From NCBI GenBank assembly GCA_964630235.1, contig CAZVUO010000005.1, positions 1 to 64,000 on the forward strand: a stretch of DNA of 64,000 nucleotides, in the 5' to 3' direction. Positions within the stretch are counted from its first letter, which is position 1. Each line of letters starts with the position of its first letter. The DNA is from JBFLYH01 sp964630235 (lineage in GTDB: Bacteria > Oederibacteriota > JAAXVQ01 > JAUVAV01). A model generated the notes under the pieces. The model was not told the DNA's origin. It saw nothing but the letters and a program-made list of their open reading frames with translations, and did no database searches. Positions 1 through 8,484 of this stretch are shown in pieces. The position numbers were made by a program, and so were the translations under genes.

Positions 1-830
1 CCGACCGATACGCCGACGGATACGGCGACGCCGACAGACACCCCGACTTTCACGGTGACGCCGACCGATACGCCGACCGATACGCCGACGTATACGGCGA
101 CGCCGACGGACACCCCGACTTTCACGGTGACGCCGACCGTTACACCGACGGATACGGCGACGCCGACCGGCACCTACACTTTCACAACCACGCCTACGGA
201 CACGCCGACCGATACGGCAACCTATACCGCGACGCCAACGGATACGGCGACAGAGACCGCTACACCCACCGAAACACCTACCCAGACCATGACACCGACC
301 GCCACGGATACGCCGACCGCTACGGCTACGCCCACGCCTACGCGGACAGCCTCTCCCTCGGAGACTGTTACGGCCACGGCCACTGAAACGCTGACCGCGA
401 CCTCGACCGAGACCGAGACCGACACGCCGACCATTACGCCAACCGAGACCGCGACGCTGACCTTCACGCCCAGCCCGGTGTATTCGCCGACCTTTACCCC
501 GACCATCACCGAGACCGCGACGGTCTCGCCCACGCCCACCATTACCGAGACCGCGACCATCTCGCCTACTGCCACCGAAACCTGGACCTTGACCTTCACG
601 CCGACGGATACTGGAACCGCCACGATTACGCCGACTCCCACGGTCACGCCCACGCTGACCGAAACCCCGACGCTGACCGCTACCGCCAGCATTACCGAGA
701 CCCGGACCATTACCGCGACGTGGACCGCCAGTCCGACTGTCTCGCCGACACCCACATGGATGGCTTCACCCACGCCAACGGTTTACGCGTGGCCCTGGAC
801 CGCGACGCCGACCGTGACCCCGACGCCCAC
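1..830 (+). repeat. Thr-Pro codon repeat tract
   Basis: Imperfect tandem repeats of ACN-CCN codons. Bases 21-67 recur at 93-139 with one mismatch (A36 versus G108), an offset of 72 nt or 24 codons. This points to expansion by unequal exchange or slippage. The repeat also opens a spurious Val-Gly frame on the minus strand, which is not a gene. Confidence 0.85.
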
Positions 831-1113
831 ATCCTTGCCGGTGGTCTTGGAACCGCGGATCTATCCGAACCCATTTAACCCAGGGCAGGCGGTTGGCGGC
901 ACCTTGAAAATAGAGAATTGCCCGGCAGGAACGGAGATCCGGTTGTTTACGGTTACCGGGGAACTGGTGCGCCGTTTCGAATGCACGGGGAACCGGATAC
1001 TCTGGGATGGCAAGAACACGCAGGCTGAAGACGTGGCCAAAGGCGTATATGTTTATTTGATAACCACCCCGCAAGGCGAGAAGCTGATAGGCAAAATATT
1101 CCTGGTTCGGTGA
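1..1113 (+). CDS. Thr-Pro repeat surface protein with C-terminal FlgD-like Ig domain, 5' end outside window
   Basis: The reading frame is open from base 1, so the true start lies upstream. About 275 residues are low-complexity Thr-Pro repeat (T-P-T-x-T), alternating with D, E, A, F, I and V. A globular domain of about 85 residues follows. It opens with the YPNPFNP motif and contains a WDG strand-turn and a GVYVYLI strand, as in FlgD-like or type IX-like C-terminal domains. The design is that of an exported protein: a stiff, possibly glycosylated stalk plus a C-terminal attachment or sorting domain. The N-terminal functional domain is not visible. No terminator is obvious after the stop; an AT-rich gap with a strong promoter follows. 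Role in sorting is inferred. Confidence 0.85.
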   Translation, partial: PTDTPTDTATPTDTPTFTVTPTDTPTDTPTYTATPTDTPTFTVTPTVTPTDTATPTGTYTFTTTPTDTPTDTATYTATPTDTATETATPTETPTQTMTPTATDTPTATATPTPTRTASPSETVTATATETLTATSTETETDTPTITPTETATLTFTPSPVYSPTFTPTITETATVSPTPTITETATISPTATETWTLTFTPTDTGTATITPTPTVTPTLTETPTLTATASITETRTITATWTASPTVSPTPTWMASPTPTVYAWPWTATPTVTPTPTSLPVVLEPRIYPNPFNPGQAVGGTLKIENCPAGTEIRLFTVTGELVRRFECTGNRILWDGKNTQAEDVAKGVYVYLITTPQGEKLIGKIFLVR

Positions 1114-1274
1114 ATTTTTAAGGAATAAGTGTTATAAGGATCTGATTAGCAAATAGGAAGGACGAAGAGTCTGAATTTCCTTTAAAATATGGAAGAAAAA
1201 AGCGCGGGGTAACTATTGAACCTTAAGAAAGTGCTTTTCCAGCCGATAATTTCTGAAAGCAGACCACATTACGA

Positions 1275-1302
1275 TTGACATACAAGGATAATCGTTTATA
1301 AT
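1275..1302 (+). promoter_or_regulatory. Sigma70-type promoter for the giant surface protein
   Basis: A perfect TTGACA (1275-1280) and a perfect TATAAT (1297-1302) are separated by 16 bp, in an AT-rich gap of about 250 bp. Transcription would begin near 1309, about 50 nt before the chosen start codon at 1363. Confidence 0.8.
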
Positions 1303-1362
1303 GATAGTTTGTTAACTCCGAATTGAAGCAGAATGTCAAATAATTTGAAAGGAATGAGACCT

Positions 1363-4300
1363 ATGCCACCGAAAAACGGTCTTCAACGCCTTCATTCTAT
1401 AGCTACCATTTTTATTTTGCCCCTGCTGCTATCATCCACAGCAGCTTGGGCGACCACCTCTTTCCTGGTCGTGGCGCCGGGCCAAACCTATAACGGTTCC
1501 AGCGCCAGGTCCGGATCACCCAGCACCCAGGTGGCAGGGGAGCAATTTTCCATAGCGGTTTACTGTTACGACGACGCAACCTTCTTGCCACAGAACAGTC
1601 TCCTGAATCCCACGAATTTATCCTCGAACGCCGTGCTAGAAACCTTCAATCCTGACCCTGCCACCCTCAACCAGACATACGGCGGAGTGCCAAATTCCCT
1701 CTATACACCGATTACCGTCAATATCACGCCCGCAGCCACGGGGAATGTCAACGTAACGGCCAATACCAGCGGAGGTATTTTGGCCGACACGATCACGATT
1801 CCGGTTCAGCGTGTGACCAATTTTGTTTTCACCGCGCTTGGCCCCTATACCGCCGGATCGAATGGTACGCTGACCATCGAAGCCCGGGACGCCAGCAACA
1901 ATCTCTGCACGGCCTATAACGGCCAGGTGAGTCTCTCGGTCCTCGATGCGGGTGTCAACGGGACGACCCGCAGCCTGGGAAATGTCAATTTCACCAACGG
2001 CGTGTATACCACAAGCACCCTGCTTCTCTATCATGCTTCCCCCGGCTATGCGCGCGTCCAGATCGCGAAGACCAATTCTCCCACCGCGCAATATTCTCCG
2101 ACCTTCACCATCAATCCCAATACCTTCACCCGCTTGCTCATCATCGGGCCCGGCCAGACCATCCGGTCCGGCGAGAATGGCGGCAATGGCCGCGCCAGCA
2201 CCTCCAACACCATTACCGCCCAAGCCGCGGGCACCGGCTACACGCTGAACGTATACGCCTGCGACAGCTACTGGAACACGCGCACGGCCAATTCCACGGT
2301 TTCGCTCGCCTGCGCGGAAGATCCGATCTTCAGCTATGGCGGGTCGCAAGCCTTTGGCGGCGGCAGCACGCTGACGTTCAACGGGGTGACCAATTACACG
2401 GTGGGCGACGGTTATTTGCTCGTGACCGCCAGTGACGGCGGCGCGATCGACAGCACGGACATCGTTCCGCTGAGCGCCTCCACCCTGGACCGGTTCGGCG
2501 TGAACAATCTGTCGGGCACCAAGACCGCGGGCACGGCCTTTGCCTTGCAGATCACCGGTTACGACGACTGGGGCAACACAGTCACCACGGTGGGCGGCAC
2601 CACCACGTTCGAATTGCTGGAGGTGTCTACGCCGATTTCCAATGCCAACGGCGCCTGGATCACCGCGCCGACCGTGGCCAGCGGAAGTTTCACGAACGGC
2701 CGCTACAACGGTACCATGACCATTTACCGCGCGGGCATCAACTACGATGTCCGCATCAGCAACGATTCAGCCGGTTTCAGCGGACCCCTGACCACCACCT
2801 ATGATTTCGCCGTGAATCCAGCCGCAACCCTGCGTTATTTGTTCATCATGCCCGGCCAGACCTACCGTCCGGGCGAGGATTACGGGGTGGGGTACGGGTA
2901 TCAGGGCACGCCCACGGACGTGACGGCTGGCCAGTTCCGCTCGGTGAGCGTATATGTAACCGACCTGTACGGCAACCGGTCCACGACCTACAATAATACC
3001 GCGAATGTCAGCCTCCTGCGCACCGACGCCGGCGCCACGCTGTACAATCCCGTGAGTATTGCCGGCGGGTTGGGCCACTTCAACATGATCCTGACGCGGG
3101 CCTATTCCGGCGCCACCCAGCAGCAGTTGATCCCTTCCGGCGGCACGCCCCTGGCCCTGCCGTCCTCGCTGTTCAACGTGGTCTCCAACACCTTGGATCA
3201 CTTCACTATCGGCAACATTCCGTCCTCGGTTACTGCGGGCGCGGGATTTAACGTGAACATCTCCGCGCGCGACGCGTACGAAAACGTGGTTACGTCGTTT
3301 ACGGGGCCTGTTTATGTCTCCTGCCCGGGCCTGGATTACCGCAGTCCGGATGACAGCGTCATAGACATCTCGGCATACGGAACGGTCAGCGGCGTGACCT
3401 GGACGGTCAGCAGCGGGTTCTCCAGCGGCGTCTGGTCCCACAATATCACGGTTTACCGGGCCGCCACCTCGGCCAACCTGTACGTGGCTTCCAATGCCGA
3501 CGGCACAGGATATAAAGGCTGGAGCGCTTCATTCCAGGTGGTGCCCAATGCGCACGGCAAGGTCTTCATGATCGTTCCGGGTTTGGAATACCGGCCTGGA
3601 ACCGGCGGCGGCGACGGCGTCATGACCGGCGGTTACGTGGGAACGCCCGACGCCCAGCAGGCGGGCACTCCTTTTTCGGTCACGGTCTATGCCACGGATG
3701 ACTGGTGGAACCAGATCAGTTCGTTCGGCGGGTTTACCATGACCAGCAATCCCAACACCTCCAACATCCACAACACCAACTGGAACTTCAACAATGGCAA
3801 TACGCGGGTGGCGGTGGTGCTGAACGCCGCGGACACGTACTTCCTGACCGCGGATTACGGCATTGACGGCATTGACGATTACACCACGCCCTACTCCATC
3901 ACGTCCATTACCATCAACCGCTTCGCCATCTCCTATCCCTGGGCAGGCGGACCGAATCTGCCCAATGTGAGGGCCGGCACGCCCATCTTCATTTCCATTA
4001 CCGCGTATGCGGACGCGGGGTCCACGATCGCCACCACGTTCAACGGCCAGGCCAATCTGATTACCTCCGCGGACTGGGAAGAGCCCTTCCGCGTTATCAG
4101 CCCCCAGCGCATCACCTTTGCCAGCGGCGTGTGGTGGGGCTACATCACCATCTACCGTGCGTTCGACAATATCAATATTCAGTGCAAGCTGGGCAGTGTG
4201 CCCTCCAACATTCCCAATAACCCCTCGATCTGCCACGCGCTTGCGGACCGCATGCTGATCCTGGCCACGGGCATGAACGAGAAGCCCGGCATCGCGCCTG

Positions 4301-7152
4301 ACACCTACCCCACGGGCGGTTTCCCGGGGTACACGGGCAATCCGGAGATCCAGGAAGCAGGCGTGGCCTTCGATTTCCGCGTCCACCTGTGCGACCAGTA
4401 CTATAACGTGGTCACGCGGACCGCGGACGGCGGCAACGACCAGATCCAGATTACATCCTCTGACCCTTATCCGGCGACCATGGGGACCATGAGCAGTGAT
4501 TATGAGCCCTTGCCGGAAACGGTGCGGGTCGGCGCGGTGGGCGTTTATTCACCCCAGGATTCCGGGTATCCAGCCGGCGCCTACCGTACGACCAATTTCC
4601 GCCTTTACACCGTGGGCACCAATGGTTACCAGACCATCACCGCGGATAATTTGGACCAGTCCGGCGTGAGTGATTTCACGCTTGGCGGCGGCGGCGTGCC
4701 GCCGGTGAACGTGCGCCACAACGCCCGGGTGGACCGCTTCCAGGTGACCATTACCACCGCGGCCAAAACGGCCGGCGTGGCTTTCCCCAGCACGATCACC
4801 GCCCAGGACGCTTACGGCAACACCATGGACGACCGCAATGGCGCCTCGGCTTTCGCGCCCACCAACAATGTGGGCCTGTCCGCGGGGTCCGGCACCAACA
4901 CCCTTTATCCGGTCACTGTGCAGTTGCCTTACAATGGCGTCGGCTATCCTTCACTGACCATGTATAAGGAATACATCGGCAACAGCGTTACGGCCAGCTA
5001 CACGGATGTGTACGGCACGCACCGCGGGACCTCGGCGGCCATGAACGTCAACGCCAATTCGTTCGCGCGGCTGATCCCGCAGGTTCCCAGCATGGACGTG
5101 CAGAACGGTGGCGGGCGCTATACGGCCCCGAACCCGAGCATGGGATTTGTCGGCTATCAGGGTACGCCCAATATCCAGACCGCGGGCACGCTGATCCCCA
5201 ACCTGCGGGTCTATGCCTGCGACGCCTACGGTAATATCGCCGAGGGGCCAACGGACCTGGTTTATATCAAGTCCACGGACCGGTTCGCGCCCAGCCCCAG
5301 ACCGGTGGCCATTAACAACATCAGCGGGTACGCGGATTTCGCCGGCGGCAATGGATTCGCGTTCCACACCGCGGCCGAGTCCAGCCAGGGCGACACGCCG
5401 TTCACCCTTACGGGCTATGACATTCTGGAAACCATCCGGGGCGTGACCCGTACGGCCGCCGCTTCGGATCCGCTTGCGACCTCCAACATCGTGGATCTGC
5501 TCGGAGTGACTTTCACCGCGGTGAAGAATTTCGACTACCGTCAAAACGGTGATGCGATCGAATGGCTGACCAGCAGACAGCCGGCCGTGGGCCAGCTTTA
5601 TCAAGTTCGCTGGGTGTACCGGAATCCCGCGGGCATTACCGACGGCACAACCCCGGGCATTTACGTTAATCCTTCCGCGGCCTTTGGCTTGGTGACCGTT
5701 GCGCCTGGCCAGGCATTGGCTGAGGGCAGCGGCAATTCCGGCATGGCGAGCGGCATCGGCGGAGTGACGGTCGGTGGCTGGTACAGCGGCGTCACACCCA
5801 CTGAACCGCCTTACGGCGAGATATCCAATTCCTTCTCGGCGGATCCCGAAATCTCCGGCGCCGCGTTTGGGGTGACCGTGGCCGCTGTTGACCAATATGG
5901 CAACATGGTCAGCAGTTCGGATAATTTCGAGGTCCGGACCACGAACGAAACCGATCCACAGGCCGAGCCGGATGTTTCCGGCCCGATTGCCGGGATTTTG
6001 GCCCTCGGCAGGGCCTGGGTGCAATCCACGCTGTACACCCTGGGACAGATCACGATCTATCCTTGGGATATGACGAACGGCAGCATGAATCACAATCAAG
6101 AGTCGCGGTCGGACATAAATGTCGTGTCCTTTGGCGAAACCCATTTCAAAGTTTGGGTCAACGGCGTGGAGCAGCCGGGACCGGTTAGCGTCCAGGCTTC
6201 GCCCATGCCGTTTACGGTCAAGGTGGAAGTGCGCGACGACACTTCTCAGAAAGTGGTTCGCACGGCCAACGTGAATTTCGTCCTCGAAGCCGTGACCAAT
6301 CCCGCCACCAACACGCCCGGTTCTGGATCTTTGAATGTGACATTCGGGCAGACGGTCGGGGGCGAATTGGTCATCACCAATCAAACCTATACGGTGGCCG
6401 AAACCATTTATATCCGGGCCCGGAACGCCAATCTCGCGGCGGACCGCCCCACCGAAGGGTACTCGCCGGAAGTGCGGGTCGGCGCCTCGGGCGTAAGCCA
6501 GATCATTATGAGTTCGGATGCCCGGTACGTGCGCACGGCCAACAATATTCCGGAGTATCAGATTTTGGCCAACCAGACCGCGCAGATCACAGGCCGGGCG
6601 GTGGACATTAACGGCAATCCCGTGGCCGGCATCGGTCTCTATTTCTCGATTGTTTCCGGAACCGAGGCCGCGACCTTGAACGGCGGCCTGCCTCAGCCGC
6701 TTTATTTAACGACCAACGCGAATGGGGAAGCCGACGTTTCGTTCGAAGCCGGCGCGCGGAACCAGAGCGTGACCGTGGAAGCGGCCGAAAATACGGGCAC
6801 GGCCGGGGTCAGAGGACAGCTGGTGATGGGGATTACTGTGACCGAAGAGGGCGGTGTCTATCCCAACCCCTTCAACCCCCTGGATCCCACCCAGTGGGCG
6901 AACATTGATTATCTCCTCCGCCAGAATGCCAGTGTGAAGATCAGCATCTATACCCTGCTGGGTGATCTGGTTTGGGATCGCGAATATCCGGCCGGATCCT
7001 CGGAAGGTTCGGCGGGTGTGCGCACGATTCGCTGGAACGGCCGCAACAATCAGGGCGTCACCGTGGCCAACGGCGGGTATATCTGCGTGATCAAAGTCAA
7101 CGATCAAGAGCAATACCGCTTCAAGATCGGCGTTTATAAAGGCAAACGGTAA
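1363..7152 (+). CDS. Giant modular surface protein with Big-1-like and FlgD-like C-terminal domains
   Basis: About 1929 residues. The ATG at 1363 is chosen because AAAGGA (1348-1353) lies 9 nt upstream and a clean signal peptide follows (LLLSSTAAWA); in-frame ATGs at 1333 and 1354 are alternatives. The body holds about seven related modules of roughly 230-270 residues. Each begins with a line like PGQTYRPG, then TAG, then VYxxDxYGN, and has a partner unit of the form LDRFxVxxxxxxTAGxxF. Near the end a Big-1-like domain (GRAVDINGNPVAGIGL) precedes a YPNPFNP FlgD-like domain ending in WNGRNNQG and a GGYICVIKV strand. It is predicted to be an exported fibre or adhesin-like protein at the cell surface. 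It lies 29 bp upstream of a PorV-like barrel gene. No enzyme motif was seen and the function is unknown. Confidence 0.85.
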   Translation: MPPKNGLQRLHSIATIFILPLLLSSTAAWATTSFLVVAPGQTYNGSSARSGSPSTQVAGEQFSIAVYCYDDATFLPQNSLLNPTNLSSNAVLETFNPDPATLNQTYGGVPNSLYTPITVNITPAATGNVNVTANTSGGILADTITIPVQRVTNFVFTALGPYTAGSNGTLTIEARDASNNLCTAYNGQVSLSVLDAGVNGTTRSLGNVNFTNGVYTTSTLLLYHASPGYARVQIAKTNSPTAQYSPTFTINPNTFTRLLIIGPGQTIRSGENGGNGRASTSNTITAQAAGTGYTLNVYACDSYWNTRTANSTVSLACAEDPIFSYGGSQAFGGGSTLTFNGVTNYTVGDGYLLVTASDGGAIDSTDIVPLSASTLDRFGVNNLSGTKTAGTAFALQITGYDDWGNTVTTVGGTTTFELLEVSTPISNANGAWITAPTVASGSFTNGRYNGTMTIYRAGINYDVRISNDSAGFSGPLTTTYDFAVNPAATLRYLFIMPGQTYRPGEDYGVGYGYQGTPTDVTAGQFRSVSVYVTDLYGNRSTTYNNTANVSLLRTDAGATLYNPVSIAGGLGHFNMILTRAYSGATQQQLIPSGGTPLALPSSLFNVVSNTLDHFTIGNIPSSVTAGAGFNVNISARDAYENVVTSFTGPVYVSCPGLDYRSPDDSVIDISAYGTVSGVTWTVSSGFSSGVWSHNITVYRAATSANLYVASNADGTGYKGWSASFQVVPNAHGKVFMIVPGLEYRPGTGGGDGVMTGGYVGTPDAQQAGTPFSVTVYATDDWWNQISSFGGFTMTSNPNTSNIHNTNWNFNNGNTRVAVVLNAADTYFLTADYGIDGIDDYTTPYSITSITINRFAISYPWAGGPNLPNVRAGTPIFISITAYADAGSTIATTFNGQANLITSADWEEPFRVISPQRITFASGVWWGYITIYRAFDNINIQCKLGSVPSNIPNNPSICHALADRMLILATGMNEKPGIAPDTYPTGGFPGYTGNPEIQEAGVAFDFRVHLCDQYYNVVTRTADGGNDQIQITSSDPYPATMGTMSSDYEPLPETVRVGAVGVYSPQDSGYPAGAYRTTNFRLYTVGTNGYQTITADNLDQSGVSDFTLGGGGVPPVNVRHNARVDRFQVTITTAAKTAGVAFPSTITAQDAYGNTMDDRNGASAFAPTNNVGLSAGSGTNTLYPVTVQLPYNGVGYPSLTMYKEYIGNSVTASYTDVYGTHRGTSAAMNVNANSFARLIPQVPSMDVQNGGGRYTAPNPSMGFVGYQGTPNIQTAGTLIPNLRVYACDAYGNIAEGPTDLVYIKSTDRFAPSPRPVAINNISGYADFAGGNGFAFHTAAESSQGDTPFTLTGYDILETIRGVTRTAAASDPLATSNIVDLLGVTFTAVKNFDYRQNGDAIEWLTSRQPAVGQLYQVRWVYRNPAGITDGTTPGIYVNPSAAFGLVTVAPGQALAEGSGNSGMASGIGGVTVGGWYSGVTPTEPPYGEISNSFSADPEISGAAFGVTVAAVDQYGNMVSSSDNFEVRTTNETDPQAEPDVSGPIAGILALGRAWVQSTLYTLGQITIYPWDMTNGSMNHNQESRSDINVVSFGETHFKVWVNGVEQPGPVSVQASPMPFTVKVEVRDDTSQKVVRTANVNFVLEAVTNPATNTPGSGSLNVTFGQTVGGELVITNQTYTVAETIYIRARNANLAADRPTEGYSPEVRVGASGVSQIIMSSDARYVRTANNIPEYQILANQTAQITGRAVDINGNPVAGIGLYFSIVSGTEAATLNGGLPQPLYLTTNANGEADVSFEAGARNQSVTVEAAENTGTAGVRGQLVMGITVTEEGGVYPNPFNPLDPTQWANIDYLLRQNASVKISIYTLLGDLVWDREYPAGSSEGSAGVRTIRWNGRNNQGVTVANGGYICVIKVNDQEQYRFKIGVYKGKR
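1480..5950 (+). repeat. Seven tandem Ig-like protein modules
   Basis: Lines of the type [LV][VIM]xxPGQ[TA]... followed by AGxxFxVxVYAxDxYxN recur about every 230-270 residues through the giant protein. The copies are diverged at DNA level, so the array is old rather than recently expanded. The boundaries given are approximate. Confidence 0.6.
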
Positions 7153-7181
7153 CTTCATACGAGAAAGCGGGTGACTCAGGC

Positions 7182-8432
7182 ATGACAAAGATCATCAGCC
7201 GAGCAGTGGTGGGTGTGGTGCTCTGCGGAGCCCTCAGCGGATTTGCCCTGGCAGGAACCGGAGATCACGGATTGCCGGGGGAATTCCTGACCTATGAGAT
7301 TGGCGCCAGAGCCGCCGGCATGGGCGGTGCCATGACAGGTCTGGCGGATGACGTGAGCGCAATTTTTTACAACCCCGCGGGACTGGCTACCCAGAATCCC
7401 ATCCAGTTTGGGCTCCAGCATGTCATCTTGTTTGAGGATACCATGTTCGATTTTCTCGGCTTTTCCATGCCGATCGTGGAGATCGGGACGATTGGACTGG
7501 GGGCGGTCATGCTTCATTCCGGCGGGTTTGACACCCGGGATGACCGGTATCGGCCCAACCCGACTGGATTCACCAATGCCATGAGCCAACTGGGCGTATG
7601 CCTGAGTTATGCACGCGATTTAATGCCCAGCCTGGCTGTGGGCGGCAATATCAAATTCGCCTACGAGGACATGTTCGGCCATACCGGCACCGGCGTGGGC
7701 GTTGATCTGGGCGGCCTCTACAACATTATTCCAGAACTGCAAGTGGGTTTGTTCCTCAATAATGTTCTCACCCCGACGGTTTTAGGGGACACCTATCCGG
7801 GCAGCGCCACCCTGGGGCTGGGAAGCCGCCTGTTCAATGATGATTTGCTTTTGGATGTTGACGTCACCAAGTCACTGGCCAACCAGGGCCTGAAGTGGGA
7901 CGTCGGCGGCCAGCTCGACGTATATGAAGATATGGTTTTTGTCCGTGCCGGTCTGGACGATGAAATGAAAGTGCACCTGGGAGCCGGCGGCCGGTACATG
8001 AACATCGCCCTGGATTATGCGCTGAGCCTTGAGAATTTGGGTTTGGCGCATAAAATTTCCCTGGGGTATTCCATGGGCGGGTTCGAAATGACGCTGAAAG
8101 CCGCGCCGAAGATATTCTCGCCGGTCGGCATCAAGAAAGTCACGACCTTCGCCATCCGGGCGGTGTCCAAGTATCCGGTCCGGGAATGGGAAATGAATAT
8201 CAAGGATCAGAACGGGGACATCGTACGTTCCTATTCCGGCGAAGACAATCCGCCGAACCAAATCGTATGGAACGGAAAAGATGATCGCGGCCTTCCCGCA
8301 CCGGATGGCAATTTCAGCGCGCAGCTGGTCGTGACAGATTCGAATGGCAAAGTGATCAAATCCAATTTCGAATCGGTCAGGATTCAAAGCGCTGTGCCGC
8401 TGGGCGGGGAAGGCGGCTTGGAGCTAGAGTAG
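7182..8432 (+). CDS. PorV/PorQ-like outer-membrane barrel with C-terminal FlgD-like Ig domain
   Basis: 416 residues with a signal peptide ending near FALAG. The N-terminal signature GARAAGMGGAMTGLADD followed by IFYNPAG is the hallmark of the PorV/PorQ (UPF0164) barrel family, related to FadL. Alternating hydrophobic strands run to about residue 300. The last 100 residues form a FlgD-like Ig module (WEMNIKDQNGDIVRSY, then IVWNGKDDRG). In Bacteroidetes, PorV carries type IX substrates to the surface; whether that applies here is inference. It sits directly after the giant surface protein and before the TPR/TonB genes, probably in one transcript. Confidence 0.8.
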   Translation: MTKIISRAVVGVVLCGALSGFALAGTGDHGLPGEFLTYEIGARAAGMGGAMTGLADDVSAIFYNPAGLATQNPIQFGLQHVILFEDTMFDFLGFSMPIVEIGTIGLGAVMLHSGGFDTRDDRYRPNPTGFTNAMSQLGVCLSYARDLMPSLAVGGNIKFAYEDMFGHTGTGVGVDLGGLYNIIPELQVGLFLNNVLTPTVLGDTYPGSATLGLGSRLFNDDLLLDVDVTKSLANQGLKWDVGGQLDVYEDMVFVRAGLDDEMKVHLGAGGRYMNIALDYALSLENLGLAHKISLGYSMGGFEMTLKAAPKIFSPVGIKKVTTFAIRAVSKYPVREWEMNIKDQNGDIVRSYSGEDNPPNQIVWNGKDDRGLPAPDGNFSAQLVVTDSNGKVIKSNFESVRIQSAVPLGGEGGLELE

Positions 8433-8484
8433 GCCGCAATCTCCACTCGAAGACCATACCATTCTACTTTAAAGGGGAACGACT

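Noticed and set aside
1..139. CRISPR-like short repeats
   Set aside because: Repeats are in-frame Thr-Pro codons without regular spacers or palindromic direct repeats.
222..773. 183-residue Val/Gly-rich open frame on the minus strand
   Set aside because: It is the antisense reading of the Thr-Pro codon repeat and has no SD or family resemblance.
4951..6384. 477-residue minus-strand open frame inside the giant surface gene
   Set aside because: A GC-rich shadow frame; the plus-strand protein has signal peptide, repeats and domain ends, the minus frame none.
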